Source of the DNA: Chrysemys picta bellii
Taxonomy: Eukaryota > Chordata > Testudines > Emydidae
Direction of reading: 5' to 3'
Length of the DNA stretch: 64,000 bases
Assembly (NCBI RefSeq): GCF_011386835.1
Contig: NC_088797.1
Coordinates: forward strand, 97,226,264-97,290,263
The notes beneath the pieces were generated by a model. It worked only from the letters and a program-made list of their open reading frames with translations, was not told where the DNA came from and searched no databases. This document shows, one piece after another, positions 32,902 through 43,916 of the stretch; within the stretch, counting starts at the first letter, position 1; every line of letters begins with the position of its first letter. The translations under genes and the position numbers were made by a program.

Positions 32902-33755
32902 AAACAACCATAGTTGTTTTGTGAGAGCTGTACCTATTTTGTAAGTGAGGTGGAAATTGCCTATGGAACCTTTTATCTAATTGACAGAATTTTGCTTTCT
33001 TCACTGTATCAATGTCTGTGACTGTCCTGTATGGAAAAGCATCACTTACTTTTAATATAAAAATAATTTTGTTAGAATAAGATTACAATTTTGTTAAAGA
33101 GTGAAGCTAACAGTCACCAAAATGGTGCTATGGCAGTGCAATAATGAATATAGTATATTACTCAGACCGTAGGCTTATTCTGAGTTTTAAAATGCTTTCA
33201 AATATATAAAACTAATAATTATTGATAACATTACCCAGTAACAGATTTCATCACTTGAAGACAATAAATCTTAATAAAGTGGGAAGGGATAAAGTTAAAT
33301 TGTCATTTACTCTAAATTCCAGCTAACTCTGCATTTCAGGGATATAAATTCACACCAGAACATTGCATTTCACATGTATACTGTACCCAGATGAAAGGTA
33401 ACTGGATAATCTGAAATAGCAGTTCTTAACTGTGCAACTGATAAGCTTTTATTTAAACAAAAAGACAAACATATAGTACAGACAAAAATAAATCATATAC
33501 TTGGACAGCAACTACCATTACATGTCATGACTAAGTGATAAACTACTGTTGCAAAAGCAAAACACAAGACAACACAGTGAACATATATGAAATACTATTT
33601 CCAGAAGCTAATCAGGTGCACCATATTTGTTCATAGACATGAAGCCACACCTAGAATGAAAACTGGAAAGCTCTCCATCATTGCAGTGTGCTATATTTAG
33701 TGGGTGCAATCTCTTTCTTCTCAGCTACCAGAAAAAAATATCCAGGGTATGCCCA
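32902..33755. other. Unique AT-rich sequence, nothing recognised
   Basis: No repeat boundary or coding signal. Confidence 0.35.
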
Positions 33756-34412
33756 CACCTTTGAATACTGCGTGTAGTTCTGGGTTGCCCCATATCAAAG
33801 AGATGAATTAGAATTGAAAAAGGTACAGAGACAGGCAATAAAAATGATTAAGGGTATGGAAAAGCTTCCATATGAGGAGAAATTAAAAAGACTTGGACTC
33901 TTCAGCTTAGAAAAGAGATGACTAAAGAGGGATATGACAGAGGTCATAAAATCACCAATGGTGTTTAGAAAGTAAATAGGGACGTGTTAATTTACCCCTC
34001 ACATTACACAAGAAGCAGAGGTCACCCAATGAAATTAATAGGCAGCAGGTTTAAAATAAACATAAGAAGGTATTTCTCCACACAATGCACAGTTAACCAG
34101 TGAAACTCATTGCCAGGGGATCTTGTGAAAGCCAAAAGTATAACTGGGTTAAAAAAGAATTAGATAAAGTTTATGGAGGTTACGTCCATCAATGGCTGTT
34201 AGCCAAGATGGTCAGGGATACAACCACATGCTCTGGGTTGTCCCTAAACCTCTGACTCCTAGAAGCTGGGAATGGATGAAAGGGGATTGATCAGTTGAAA
34301 TTGCCCTGTTCTGTTCATTCCCTGTGAAGCATCGGTCACTGGCCACTGTCAGAGGACAGAATACTGGGCTAGATGGACCACTGGCCTGACCCAGTATGAC
34401 TAGTCTTGTGTT
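33756..34412 (+). mobile_element. CR1 LINE 3' end, 5'-truncated
   Basis: The plus strand follows CR1 order: 'gaatactgcgtgtagttctg', 'ggtacagagacaggcaataa', 'aaaatgattaagggtatgga', 'tatgaggagaaattaaaaag', 'actcttcagcttagaaaaga', then the 3' untranslated part 'catcaatggctgttagccaa', 'gatggtcagggatacaacca' and 'actgggctagatggaccact'. It ends in 'gacccagtatgactagt'. The reading frame of the C-terminal reverse transcriptase region is broken. The segment at 60944-61190 is another copy of this subfamily's 3' end. Confidence 0.88.
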
Positions 34413-35344
34413 TTAAAAATAACCAGCAGGCAAGACCACCACATGTAGCATAATGCTGATTCCTCTCACGTCATGGCACCCCCAACAGTTAGCATTTGCT
34501 AACTTTTTTCAGCTGTTGAAATATGTTCATGTTAGTTCTTATTTAAATGTCATTTACATAGTGTTGATATGCAAAGCACCTCATAACTCTATAATGAAAT
34601 TTAAAAGCCACCATAATAAATAGGATGCCAAGTCTTATTAAACAACAGTTCAGAAATACATTATTCAGATTTAAACCCCTGAAAATTGGCTCAATTTCCA
34701 GGTTCAGTGGAAAGCCTCCAACCTGTTAAAACAATGGCCACCTAGGAAGGACAATCTAAATTGTATAGTCTCAAAGGTTAACTCTTTTGAGATGTACAAA
34801 GAGCACTGTAGAACATATATCTTCAAGAGTGCTCTTGAATAGATGGTGCCTGCCAGTTCAATGCTTTAAAGGTTAGCAACAAAATTTGACTTTGAACATG
34901 GTATTTCACAGATAATCTGTTTAGCAGACCAAAAGTGGTGTGACATGGTCACACTTATGTGCTTTCAAAACTAGATGAGTATCTGCATTTTAAATAACTG
35001 CAAAGGACCAGATAATGTTCCATCAGGAAGTCCTATTAGCATTGAGACACATAAAGACAAAAGTGAGGATGAGAATTTTGTCAATATTGTTATAGGCATA
35101 AAAATGAATTAACTCTAATGACAAAAAAAGGCTGTTATCAAAGCAATTGCATATTGTGCAAGAGAAAATTGGAAAGAAAGTGAAACCTGAATATCTAGCA
35201 AAATTTGTGGAGACAGAACCCATGGGTCAAATTTTGTTCTCTTCCATCTGAATTCAGCCTTATAGCCATCCTGGTGAGATGACATATTGTACTTTGCAAA
35301 GCAAACACTCTGTGGTCAGGTTCATTTTAGGCAGAGCTGGTAGT
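34413..35344. other. Unique AT-rich sequence, nothing recognised
   Basis: No repeat ends or coding signal. Confidence 0.35.
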
Positions 35345-35745
35345 GACACAGATAGTTGAGGTTGTTCAGCATTTCCCATTATAAGACCCTGTTTTCAGCA
35401 GTTTGTAAATTTGCCAAACTATCTGTTCAGACATTTTCCATCTCGGGTGTCTGCCTCAGGCTAAATTTTTTGAAAGTTTCAGCAGAAACGATACAGACAA
35501 TTTCCAGAACAAGTTTAGGGGAGAAATACACTGATTTGGCAATGTTACAGCATTATAACTGCTTTGTTGAGAAGCTCTGGTGCTCCCATGCTTTGGAAAA
35601 AGGGCTTGACATTTGGAAGGGAGGGTTGCCTTTGTGTCAGGGAGGTGCCTTTTGCTGATCCCATGAAAAATTGCCCAAATTTGGCCAACATACAATCCTT
35701 TGAAAAAAAAAATCTCAGTTTGCACATGCTCAATAGAGATTTGTT
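35345..35745. repeat. Probable interspersed repeat, unclassified
   Basis: Phrases such as 'cattataagaccctgttttc', 'gcctcaggctaaattttttg', 'ggcaatgttacagcattata' and 'catgctttggaaaaagggct' match my memory of a recurring turtle repeat. No terminal repeats or duplication were found and no superfamily is assigned. The overlapping open frames on both strands have no motif. Confidence 0.35.
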
Positions 35746-35784
35746 AGAGTGAAGGTCAGTTTCAGGAGCCAAACAGGACTTTCC

Positions 35785-36033
35785 CGGCCATTGTGCCATG
35801 CCTCCTCGTATGGTAAAAATGAGCAAGTTTGTTCAGTACTAGTGGCTGTGACACTTTTGTATTTTATGTCTGATTTTGTAAGCAAGTAGTTTTTAAGTGA
35901 GGTGAAACTTGGGGGTACGCAAGACAAATCGGATGCCTGAAAGCATAGGCGCCAACTCCGTGGGTGCTCCACCGGGCAGAGGGGAAGTCGGCAGTAGTGG
36001 GTACAGTAGTCTGGAAAGGTTGAGAGCCGCTGC
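35785..36033 (-). mobile_element. Old hAT-type fragment split by a second insertion
   Basis: On the minus strand it begins 'agcagcggctctcaaccttt' and 'ccagactactgtaccc' (36033 downward), then, after the interruption at about 35945-35999, 'cttgcgtaccccc', 'aagtttcacctcacttaaaa' and 'actacttgcttacaaaatca'. I recall this as a common reptilian non-autonomous hAT element. Only one end is visible; the other is missing. Confidence 0.55.
35945..35999. mobile_element. Fragment of the 'cataggcgcc' element
   Basis: CATAGGCGCCAACTCCGTGG plus 'gtgctcc' (35945-35971) is identical over 27 bp to the reverse complement of 55448-55474, the end of the element at 54755-55474. Only about 55 bp remain. It interrupts the hAT fragment around it. 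No flanking duplication was seen. Confidence 0.6.
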
Positions 36034-36035
36034 TC

Positions 36036-36167
36036 TAAGCTGATGGGAGAGAAGCGCTCCACACTGGAACTTAAATCGCCATAAATTATGTTGCTCAGGG
36101 GTGTGGATAATTCAGACCCCTGAGCGACATAACTTATGTCGATATAAGGTGTAGTGTAGCCGTAGCC
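36036..36167. mobile_element. MITE 3' part with internal hairpin
   Basis: It ends 'ggtgtagtgtagccgtagcc' followed by taa, the end type of the 3-bp-duplication MITEs. The internal hairpin is 'aattatgttgctcaggggtg' (about 36084-36103) pairing with 'acccctgagcgacataactt' (about 36116-36135). The left end is lost at the junction with the hAT fragment. Confidence 0.6.
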
Positions 36168-36179
36168 TAATCAAGGAGT

Positions 36180-36350
36180 CTGGAGAGGACTGGAATGAGG
36201 AACTCAGGAACAGAAGGATATTGGAAGAGCAGCCTGGGGGAGACTGAGATGAGGAGCTTGAGTGAGAGATTGGGATGAGGAGCTCAAGGAAGGAGACTGG
36301 GAGTAGGAGCTGGGGAAGAGGGAGACTGGGAAAAGGAGCTGGCGGAGAGT
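36180..36350 (+). repeat. Degenerate minisatellite, unit about 27 bp
   Basis: At least four to five units of a 'gagactgggatgaggagct' type: 'gagactgagatgaggagctt', 'gagattgggatgaggagctc', 'gagactgggagtaggagctg' and 'gagactgggaaaaggagctg'. The plus strand is almost pure purine. The minus-strand frame over it (36112-36420) is Ser/Pro/Leu-rich because of this repeat and is not a gene. Confidence 0.75.
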
Positions 36351-36769
36351 GGAGAGACAGGACAGAAGGGTCTGTGCCCACCAGAACAAACTCCTCTCCA
36401 GATCCTGAAGTGGAACCCAAGATTCCTAAATCTCATTATTCCTCTGCTGTCAGCAAATATCTGTCAAGTATCAGGGGGTAGCCGTGTGACTCCCACTGGC
36501 AAAGTGTCTCTCATCCCCCTCTGTGGCTGGTCCACAGACAGGATGCTAACCGTCCAGAGCTATCATTCACTCTGCTATTTCAATGACAGAGGTCTATGCT
36601 GTGGATCTAAAGTTGCCAACCCTGTTGATGGTCCATGTCAATATAATTGTGCATGATGGAATTTCATAATGGATTTTTTTCAGTTTGCTTTCCTTTTAAA
36701 TCTAGGAAATTACATTCAAAAAAACCTATAAAGTGCTATACAATGCTAGGTTTTCTGAAAGCTCAGGGC
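36351..36769. other. Unique sequence, nothing recognised
   Basis: No repeat ends or coding signal. Confidence 0.3.
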
Positions 36770-36950
36770 CTAGCCATCTCAGACTGGGTACCCAAAATTA
36801 GTGGGTTCTTTTGAGCCTAATCTCTCTCTGCCTCAGTTCTGCATTTATGAAGTGGACACAATACCCCCTCATCTCACTTGGGTGTTGGGAAGATTAATTC
36901 ATGTTTGTAAAACACAAATATTCTAGTGATGAGTGCCATACAAAAGCCCA
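36770..36950 (+). repeat. MIR-type SINE
   Basis: 'ctctctgcctcagttctgca', 'tttatgaagtggacacaata' and 'cacttgggtgttgggaagat' plus 'taattcatgtttgtaaaac' follow MIR core order on the plus strand, ending near 'gatgagtgccatacaaaagc'. Confidence 0.55.
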
Positions 36951-37849
36951 TAGGAAATTAATAGTTCTGCCTTCAGAGCAGGATTTGAATAGTGTGTGTC
37001 GATAAAAGTAGGGCCACACATTGAACAAAGAGACACAAAATATATGGAAGAGCTGCTCATTCAGTGAGCACTGTCCATCTTGTACACTGAACAAGACAGG
37101 GGTCCTATAGAAAAAATAGCATGTGATTATGTAACTATAGAATATATCATAATAAATACACACAAAGGGACTGAATTAATGCTTTGCAGGCAACCTTATT
37201 TCTGGCATCCTCTAACTTCTGCATGCTTGATTTTGCAACCTTAACTTCTTTTCACTTAATTTTTTGGGTGTGATCTATATTTCATTTAAGGAGGTTACAG
37301 TCACCCAGGCCCTCAGGATGGAGAGAGAGTTAACCAGAGATGCAAATGTTGTATTATGATAGGATCCAGCCTTAGGAACTGTGTATTATATGCATACAGT
37401 ATGAATCAAAGATGGAGTGATGACTTTGAATCTCAGAATCCAAAATCAATATGTCCAAATTAAACAAAACAGGAACCAAAATTACACAATGGACAACAAT
37501 ATGAGTCTATCCTCTCCATTGAGCCCAAAACATCCATGGAGTGATTGGCTCTGCTGCATTCATTACCACTGGATTTCTTTCCAATCATGTTTTCCCTCTC
37601 ATATCAGAACCTGTGCAAACAGATTGTGCTACCACCATCAACTGAGCAGGCAGAGAGGGACGACAGCCAAAACCCCAAAAGCTGTTACATAGTTTATTTA
37701 CTTAGAAAAACAAGTTTTCACTGTAATCTGAGCAAGGCTGAATAACTACATTCTGGGATTTAAGAACTCAAACTCTGTGTTGTTAATTTTTTGAACAGAA
37801 CTAAACCTTTGAAAGATGCTGTATGGTTTAGTCATAGTTAGAGGAAAGG
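36951..37849. other. Unique sequence, nothing recognised
   Basis: The open frames at 36894-37163 (minus) and 37417-37745 (plus) have no motif. Confidence 0.35.
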
Positions 37850-37965
37850 ACCGGGAGCTACTGGGACCCTGTGTTCTAGTACAAATTCATAGCATTGCTG
37901 ACTGATTTTCGCCAAGTCACTTGACCTCCTTGTGCATCAATCAGTCCAGATAGAAAACAGGGTAA
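37850..37965 (+). repeat. MIR-type SINE 5' half
   Basis: 'gagctactgggaccctgtgt', 'cattgctgactgattttcgc' and 'caagtcacttgacctccttg' plus 'tgcatcaatc' match the MIR head and core. Confidence 0.6.
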
Positions 37966-38965
37966 GAAATCAGGAACTATCAATGAAAACTAGATTTTTT
38001 TTTAAATCTAAAAGGAGCTCCTTGATAAAACACATACCACATATGGGAGTTGCCTTCTTAAAGTAGTCTGACCTAGAATAAAATGTAAAAAAGTCTGTCA
38101 CTTGCAATGTTCTGATGCAAGTGCTGCGGGAAAGAAGGAAGATATGTGGTAAGCCAGTAGGCAGAAAGCAGAGAGGAGTTGAAGGATATTTCAAATGAGC
38201 CAGGAAATGAGAAGAAGGAACACAGTTAGTATTTGCTGGTAGCACATGTGAACAGTGAAGTTGGGAAGTAAGGGAGAATAGGGGGAAGGTTGGGGAAGGT
38301 GACTTACACAAGTCTTCCAGTGGAAGGGAGTGCAGATTTTTCCAAGTAAAGATCACAGATAAAAGAACCTCAAAAGGTTTGGTTGGGTTAGGTTAGACAA
38401 GACCACCAACAGCTGGGATGCATCCATCCTCCTTCTCAAGCCAACCATCTGGGTAACTCTCACTTAGTCAATTCCCTGACATTGCAGGGGCCTCGGCCAT
38501 TGGTGCACTGCCGTTCCTCCTATTTTCTGTCTGTGGAACGCAATAGCTAAGTCTCTTGTGGGAAGAGTAATACTTTGGTCTCAGTTCCAGGCAAGACTGC
38601 TCCAAATTATGTCAATTATATACAAGCTACAAGTTAAGGAGGTACAAAAGGTGACATACAGCCACTTTTGTCATCGCCCCCCGCGCCCCGGGCTGTGGCA
38701 TCTGCACCTCTGGCACATTAAGTAAAGAATAAATCATTCCCTAGAGATATGGTGCCTTTAATACAGACATGGTCCCTATATTACAGTGTTTCTGAAGTAA
38801 CACTGGGATTTTTAAATGGTATTTAGGTAATGCTAAAGCAGCACCAAATCTGAGGAGGTAGCAAAAATATCTTAACTTAGAGAAAAATCAATGCCTAATG
38901 TGAGTACATAGCCCCTAAATGGTAACAACAACAGAAACAAAGCAAGGTATTATCTATGTGACTTA
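37966..38965. other. Unique sequence; a possible unclassified repeat at 38395-38700
   Basis: At 38395-38700, phrases such as 'aacagctgggatgcatccat', 'caaccatctgggtaactctc' and 'ggcaagactgctccaaatta' seem familiar as a turtle repeat, but no ends were found. The 128-codon minus-strand frame at 37970-38356 has no motif and is treated as chance. Confidence 0.25.
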
Positions 38966-39251
38966 GGCCAGGTCTACACTACCCCCCTAATTCGAACTAA
39001 GGTACGCAACTTCAGCTACGTGAATAACGTAGCTGAAGTTCGAAGTACCTTAGTTCGAACTTACCTTGGTCCACACTCGGCAGGCAGGCTCCCCTGTCGA
39101 CTCCGCGGTACTCCTCTCGCCGAGCTGGAGTACCGCAGTCGACGGCGAGCATTTCCGGGTTCGACTTATCGCGTCCAGACTAGACGCGATAAGTCGAACC
39201 CAGAAGTTCGATTGCCAGCCGCCGAACTAGCGGGTAAGTGTAGCCAAGGCC
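38966..39251. mobile_element. Two-hairpin MITE, PIF/Harbinger-like, copy 3
   Basis: The ends GGCCAGGTCTACACTAC and (reverse complement of the right end) GGCCTTGGCTACACTTAC are flanked by tta at 38963-38965 and 39252-39254, a TWA target. Hairpin one, 'ttcgaactaaggta...cttcagctacgt' pairing with 'acgtagctgaag...taccttagttcgaa', lies at about 38990-39060. Hairpin two, 'gggttcgacttatcgcgtc' pairing with 'gacgcgataagtcgaaccc', lies at about 39157-39202. A third inverted pair is formed by 'gcggtactcc' and 'ggagtaccgc'. Confidence 0.85.
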
Positions 39252-39254
39252 TTA

Positions 39255-41634
39255 GGAAGAAATGGGGATAGTTAGTAATGCTGGTTTTTTGTTGGTGGTT
39301 TTTTGTTCTGTAAGAGCTTCATTTAGATTCACCAGCCATACTTCATGATAAAAATACCCCTGCAAAAAGGTCAGAAGCAAATGAGGCAAAACATGGACTG
39401 AACAAGAAGTCAGTGACAGTAGGAAAATGTGAACTATGTGAGAGTCAGAGAGGCATCTACCCTCAGACTGCACTGCAAGTAATTTAAAGAAGGGGAAGAG
39501 ATTTCCTTGGACAGACATTACAGAGCCAAAATAAATTGAAGAACACAGTACTACACGAATAGAGCTATCCAGCTTATGACTGAAACATAACATTGAAAAA
39601 GGGAGAACACTAATGCAATTGACCAGAAGAGCAGCTGTGAGAGGACCAGCAGAGCGTATTCAAAACATTAAAAAGCAAACACAAGTAAAACTTGAATTTA
39701 AAGAACGTGTACCCAAACCTCATTGCTTAAGTGGCAATATGGCGGCTCTTTTGTTTTTTAAAAGAATATCCTTAGCAATACATCTGACTAATAATAAAAC
39801 ATATTAATGGTCACGAGATGGTTATTTAAGATTGTGACACCTTATTAAGCTACACAGTTTTTCATATACAGTACGATCAGAGAAAGACAGACATTTTTAA
39901 CATTGGTCTCAATAAGTCACCTTTTATATGGCTTTAAGTAAAACCTTTGAGAGAAAATTCAAGTAAAAAAACAGGTAAGTCTGAGATCTGTGTTTGAAGG
40001 TTAACACTGAAGAAAAATCATCCAACAAAAGGCATTTGATCTTCATTATGAACATCCTGATATTAAGCATTTTCAACAAAATTTATATTCCCAACCTCAA
40101 CAATAAGATCCTAAAGGTAATTTACTGAAACAAAGTATTCCTGCAGGCAAGTGAAAACACTGTGAAGTGCCTCTAATAATGGTGTAGGTCACCATCTCCA
40201 GTGGAACTTGGATTCTCATGGAATATAGCTTAGTCAACTACAGCAAATAGCACCCATTGACAGAGTGAAACATGCAAATACAACAAACACTGTTAGCAAT
40301 AAATGTCTTGTCAAGAACAACTGTTAAACAATCCTGGCTATGATGAAAGTCTACCCTAGTGTGTACTTGGCCAGTGCCCCTTGCATTACAGAGGCAAAGC
40401 CCCCAGAGTTTTTACCTCAGGAGATTCAGCTTCCTATGGTTCTAGGTTTGACTGAATCAAGGAGAAGTCAGCAATACTGAAGGATGCCATCTTGGAACCA
40501 TGTGAATGAGGTTGGGAGTGTCACTGATTTATAACCTCACAAATCTCCACCTGGTGGCAGTACTGCAGCACTGCAATTTCTTAGGAAGCTGATTTTGGAA
40601 ACTGCAAAATACTGTTTTGTTGATTAATTACTTTCCCACATGATAATTTGCCTGTAGTTTGCATTTTAATATGGGGCTGGTGTTAGTAGTTGCTGATTTC
40701 CTGCTGGCCAGAGGAAGCTAAAGTGGTAGATTATTTTAATGACTAAAACCAAAAAATTTTTAAGAAAGTAAATAAGTAAAATATGGGGCACAACCAGCAT
40801 GGAATGGAGGAGAACACAGCTAGTTGGCTGAAGCAAAAGAGTGTTGGAGCTCAAATCCTTAACAAGATACCGTAGTTGGGTCCATGATTCAATTCAAGCT
40901 TGCACTCCTCAGGCAAAGATAGACCTACTGAAGAAAATTTGGTCCTTGGTAGTCATTACTTTATGTCCTGCAACTTGAATTTATTCAAGGTGATTCTATT
41001 TACTTTGGTAGGGAATTTTAAATTAAAAACATATGATTTTTCCTTCTTGCCCTTGCTGCACTGAAGTCTACAACCTATTGCTCCCTTGCTACAGCCCTGG
41101 TGTGGCACAAAAATCATCAACTAGGCAATTCAGTTTCATACTTCTGTGCAAAAGGAAATTAAGGTCATTTGCTATATTTGGATGAAGCCATTGTCAACAA
41201 CTTCTATAGTATAGAAAGAAGGTCAGGTCTTAGAGGCTCTATAATGCCTTCAGAAATATGAATGTGAAAGCCATTCCTTATCCCTAATGTAAATGCCTTC
41301 ATTGGAGCCCTTTGCTAACAATACTCTGTACTATATTGTTCCAATTAACTGCAAATATGTATATATATTATGTAGGTTTAGTCTATTGTCTATACCTATA
41401 GCTATATCCCTCCATCGTCCAGAATATACCATATTGATTTTAGCAGCAACAGGGTTATTGTCTTCTCCTGCCTCACATATTGCCAGCTATTGGAAATGTG
41501 GAATGATGCTAATTTACAATTAACCTGCTGTAAGTGGCCCTTCCTTTGATAGGAATTCATGACTTGCCAGTCTGGGACAGACTCAAGGACTATCAGTCCA
41601 ATATCCTATCTCTGTCAGTGGCTGGAACCAGATA
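39255..41634. other. Long unique stretch, nothing recognised
   Basis: About 2.4 kb of AT-rich DNA. The open frames at 39252-39593 (minus) and 40666-40854 (minus) have no motif. No repeat boundary is visible. Confidence 0.35.
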
Positions 41635-41735
41635 TCAGAGAGACAAGATGGACCAACATCTGTTGGTGAGAGAGACAAACTTTTCAGCCATGGGACCGAC
41701 ACAGCTACAACTACACTGCATGGAACCAAATATGC
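41635..41735. mobile_element. Two opposed Penelope-like 3' ends
   Basis: 41635-41687 carries the minus-strand 3' block ('agagagacaag', 'ggaccaacatctgttggtga', 'gagagacaaac'), internally shortened. 41690-41735 carries the extreme 3' end on the plus strand ('gggaccgacacagctacaac' plus 'tacactgcat'). The two blocks face opposite ways, as at 3098-4319. Confidence 0.5.
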
Positions 41736-42628
41736 AGAGGAAAGTGTGAGAACTGCATATTAGGCCAATATAGGATAATCTGTCCCCAACATTAGGTCTC
41801 ATCCTGATCTCTAATAGAGATTGGTTTAATCATGAGGCATGAGATTTAATTACCCTTCTAACATTGTTAGAATTAACTATTATAACTAAATACTCCTCTC
41901 ACCCTTTTTTCATTGTGTTTATCATTAGTCTACTTTCAGTCACCCTTTCAAACAATGCTGCAAGACCCAGGTACCTTAATATTTAACCACGTCTGTTTGG
42001 CAGTAATGCAACTTAAAATGCAAACACTTGGCAGGTGTCATCTAGTGGGAAAAAACCCACAATGCTGGTGGTGTGGGGTCTCCTGATGGTTCCACTGGAT
42101 TGATGAAGAAATAGAAGTGATCACTATTGTTAGTTTTTACACAAGCTGGCAGAGCCCTGCCACTCCCTGGCTTCATTGCCTCTTGGTAGGATGTGATTTA
42201 GCTTGCTCATGGCTAGCTTCTGGAAGCACTCTCTGTTTCTAGTAGTACTATGTTAGTCAAACTCCTCAATAGTCAGAGGACCATGACAACCTTGTACTTG
42301 CCATCTATTCCAGAGACTATAGTACTTGTGCTTTCTTTGGTAGGCATCCGTTGCAGTTTTAGCTCCTCAAATTGACTCCAGTTTTGATTCTATGTCAGTC
42401 TCCAGATTAATTATTTAATTTAATTTTCATCCAAAAAAGAGAGAATGGGGGACCTTTCCTTTAAGTTAAAAACTGCATTTTACAAGCTGAAAGACCTAAC
42501 AGCCTGTGTGGCTATATAAAGACTGTTTGGGTGGCGGGAGCGGACCCTGAATTAGTAATGGATGAACCAGTTTGGAAAAAAATGTGCAAATATTCCACCC
42601 TTCCCCCTCCATAAAATTGTTTTTAAAC
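41736..42628. other. Unique sequence, nothing recognised
   Basis: No repeat ends. Positions 42629-42636 (atttttct) are the left target duplication of the following hAT element. Confidence 0.35.
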
Positions 42629-42891
42629 ATTTTTCTTAGGGCTGTTGATTAATCGCAGTTAACTCATGCAATTAACTCAAAAAATTAACTGTGATTAATC
42701 ACACTGTTAAACAATAGAATGCCAATTGAAATGTATTAAATATTTGTGGATGTTTTTCTATATTTTCAAATATATTGATTTCTATTAGAACACAGAATAC
42801 AAAGTGTACAGTGCTCACTTTATATTATTATTTTTGATTATTAATATTTGCACTCTAAAAATGATAAACAAAAGAAATTGTATTTTTCAAT

Positions 42892-43164
42892 TCACCTTCT
42901 ACAAGTATGTAATGCAATCTCTTTATCGTGAAAGTGTAACTTACAAATGTAGATTTTTTTTGTTACATAACTGCACTCAAAAACAAAACAATGTAAAACT
43001 TTAGAGCCTACAAGTCCACTCAGTCCTTCTTCTTGTTCAGCCAATCGCTCAGACAAACAAGTTTGGTTACAATTTGCAGGCGATAATGCTTCCCACATCT
43101 TGTTTACAATGTCATCTGAAAGTGAGAACAGGCGTTTGCATGGCACTGTTGTAGCTGGCATCAC
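42892..43164 (-). pseudogene. hAT transposase C-terminal dimerisation domain, left arm
   Basis: The minus-strand frame contains PATTVPCKRLFSLSDDIVNK, followed by LSP and a CLSERL-like end. This is the hATC pattern P-A-[TS]-x-[VP]-P-x-E-R-[LV]-F-S-x-[AS]-G-D-[IV] with E changed to K and G to D. The domain normally closes the C-terminus of hAT transposases and mediates dimerisation. The copy is degenerate and cut off from a catalytic core. Confidence 0.8.
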
Positions 43165-43250
43165 AAGATATTGGCTAAAGATTCATATGTCCCTTCATGT
43201 TTCAACCACCATTCCAGAAGACATGTGTCCATGCTGATGACAGATTCTGC

Positions 43251-43655
43251 TCAATAACAATCCAAAACAGAGCAGACCAATGCATGTTCATTTACATGAT
43301 CTGAGTCAGATGCCACCAGCAGAAGGTTGATTTTATTTTTTGGTGGTTCAGATTCTGTAGTTTCCACATCGGAGTGTTGCTCTTTTAAGACATCTGAAAG
43401 CATTCTCCACACCTCACCCCTCTCAGATTTTGGAAGACATTTCAGATTCTTAAACCTTGGATCGAGTGCTGTGTCTATCCTTAGAAATCTCACATTGGTA
43501 CCTTTTTTGCGTTTTGTCAAATCTGCTGTGAAAGTATTCTTAAAACGAACATGTGTTGGGTCATCATCCAAGACTGCTATAACATGACATATATTGCAGA
43601 ATGTGGGTAAAACAGAACAGGAGCCATACAATTCTCCCACAAGGAGTTTAGTCAC
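43251..43655 (-). pseudogene. hAT transposase, internal fragment
   Basis: A 134-codon minus-strand frame contains TALDPRFKNLKCLPKSERGE, matching the 'LDPRFK.L.fL...er..v' region that lies ahead of the dimerisation domain in hAT transposases. It is followed after a stop by remnants leading into the hATC of the left arm, so the two belong to one broken gene. The N-terminal zinc finger and the upstream catalytic part are absent. Confidence 0.75.
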
Positions 43656-43682
43656 AAATTTAATTAACGCATTATTTTTTTA

Positions 43683-43916
43683 ATGAGCATCATCAGCAAG
43701 GAAGCATGTCCTCTGGAATGGCGGCCGAAGCATGAAGGGACATATGAATGTTTAGCATATCTGGCATGTAAATACCTTGCAACACTAGCTACAAAAGTGC
43801 CATGTGAACGCCTGTTCTCACTTTCAGGTGACATTGTAAATAAGAAGCAGCCAGCAGTATCTCCCATAAATGTAAACAAACTTGTTTGTCTTAGCAATTG
43901 GCTGAACAAGAAGTAG
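43683..43916 (+). pseudogene. hAT transposase C-terminal dimerisation domain, right arm (inverted copy)
   Basis: The plus-strand frame has KVPCERLFSLSGDIVNKKQ followed by VSPINVNKLVCLSNWLNK. It is better preserved than the left copy (E, R and GD are intact). The upstream part 'ECLAYLACKYLATLAT' is the usual lead-in to hATC. It is the inverted duplicate of 42892-43164 and has only 78 codons, so it is not a transposase gene. A short dimerisation-only protein could be imagined but there is no evidence of expression. Confidence 0.8.

Noticed and set aside
36112..36420. Ser/Leu/Pro-rich minus-strand frame of 102 codons
   Set aside because: It is a translation of the purine-rich minisatellite and has no independent coding signal.
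43683..43916. Intact hAT transposase gene or domesticated gene
   Set aside because: Only the C-terminal dimerisation domain remains, inside an inverted repeat. There is no catalytic core or DNA-binding finger.
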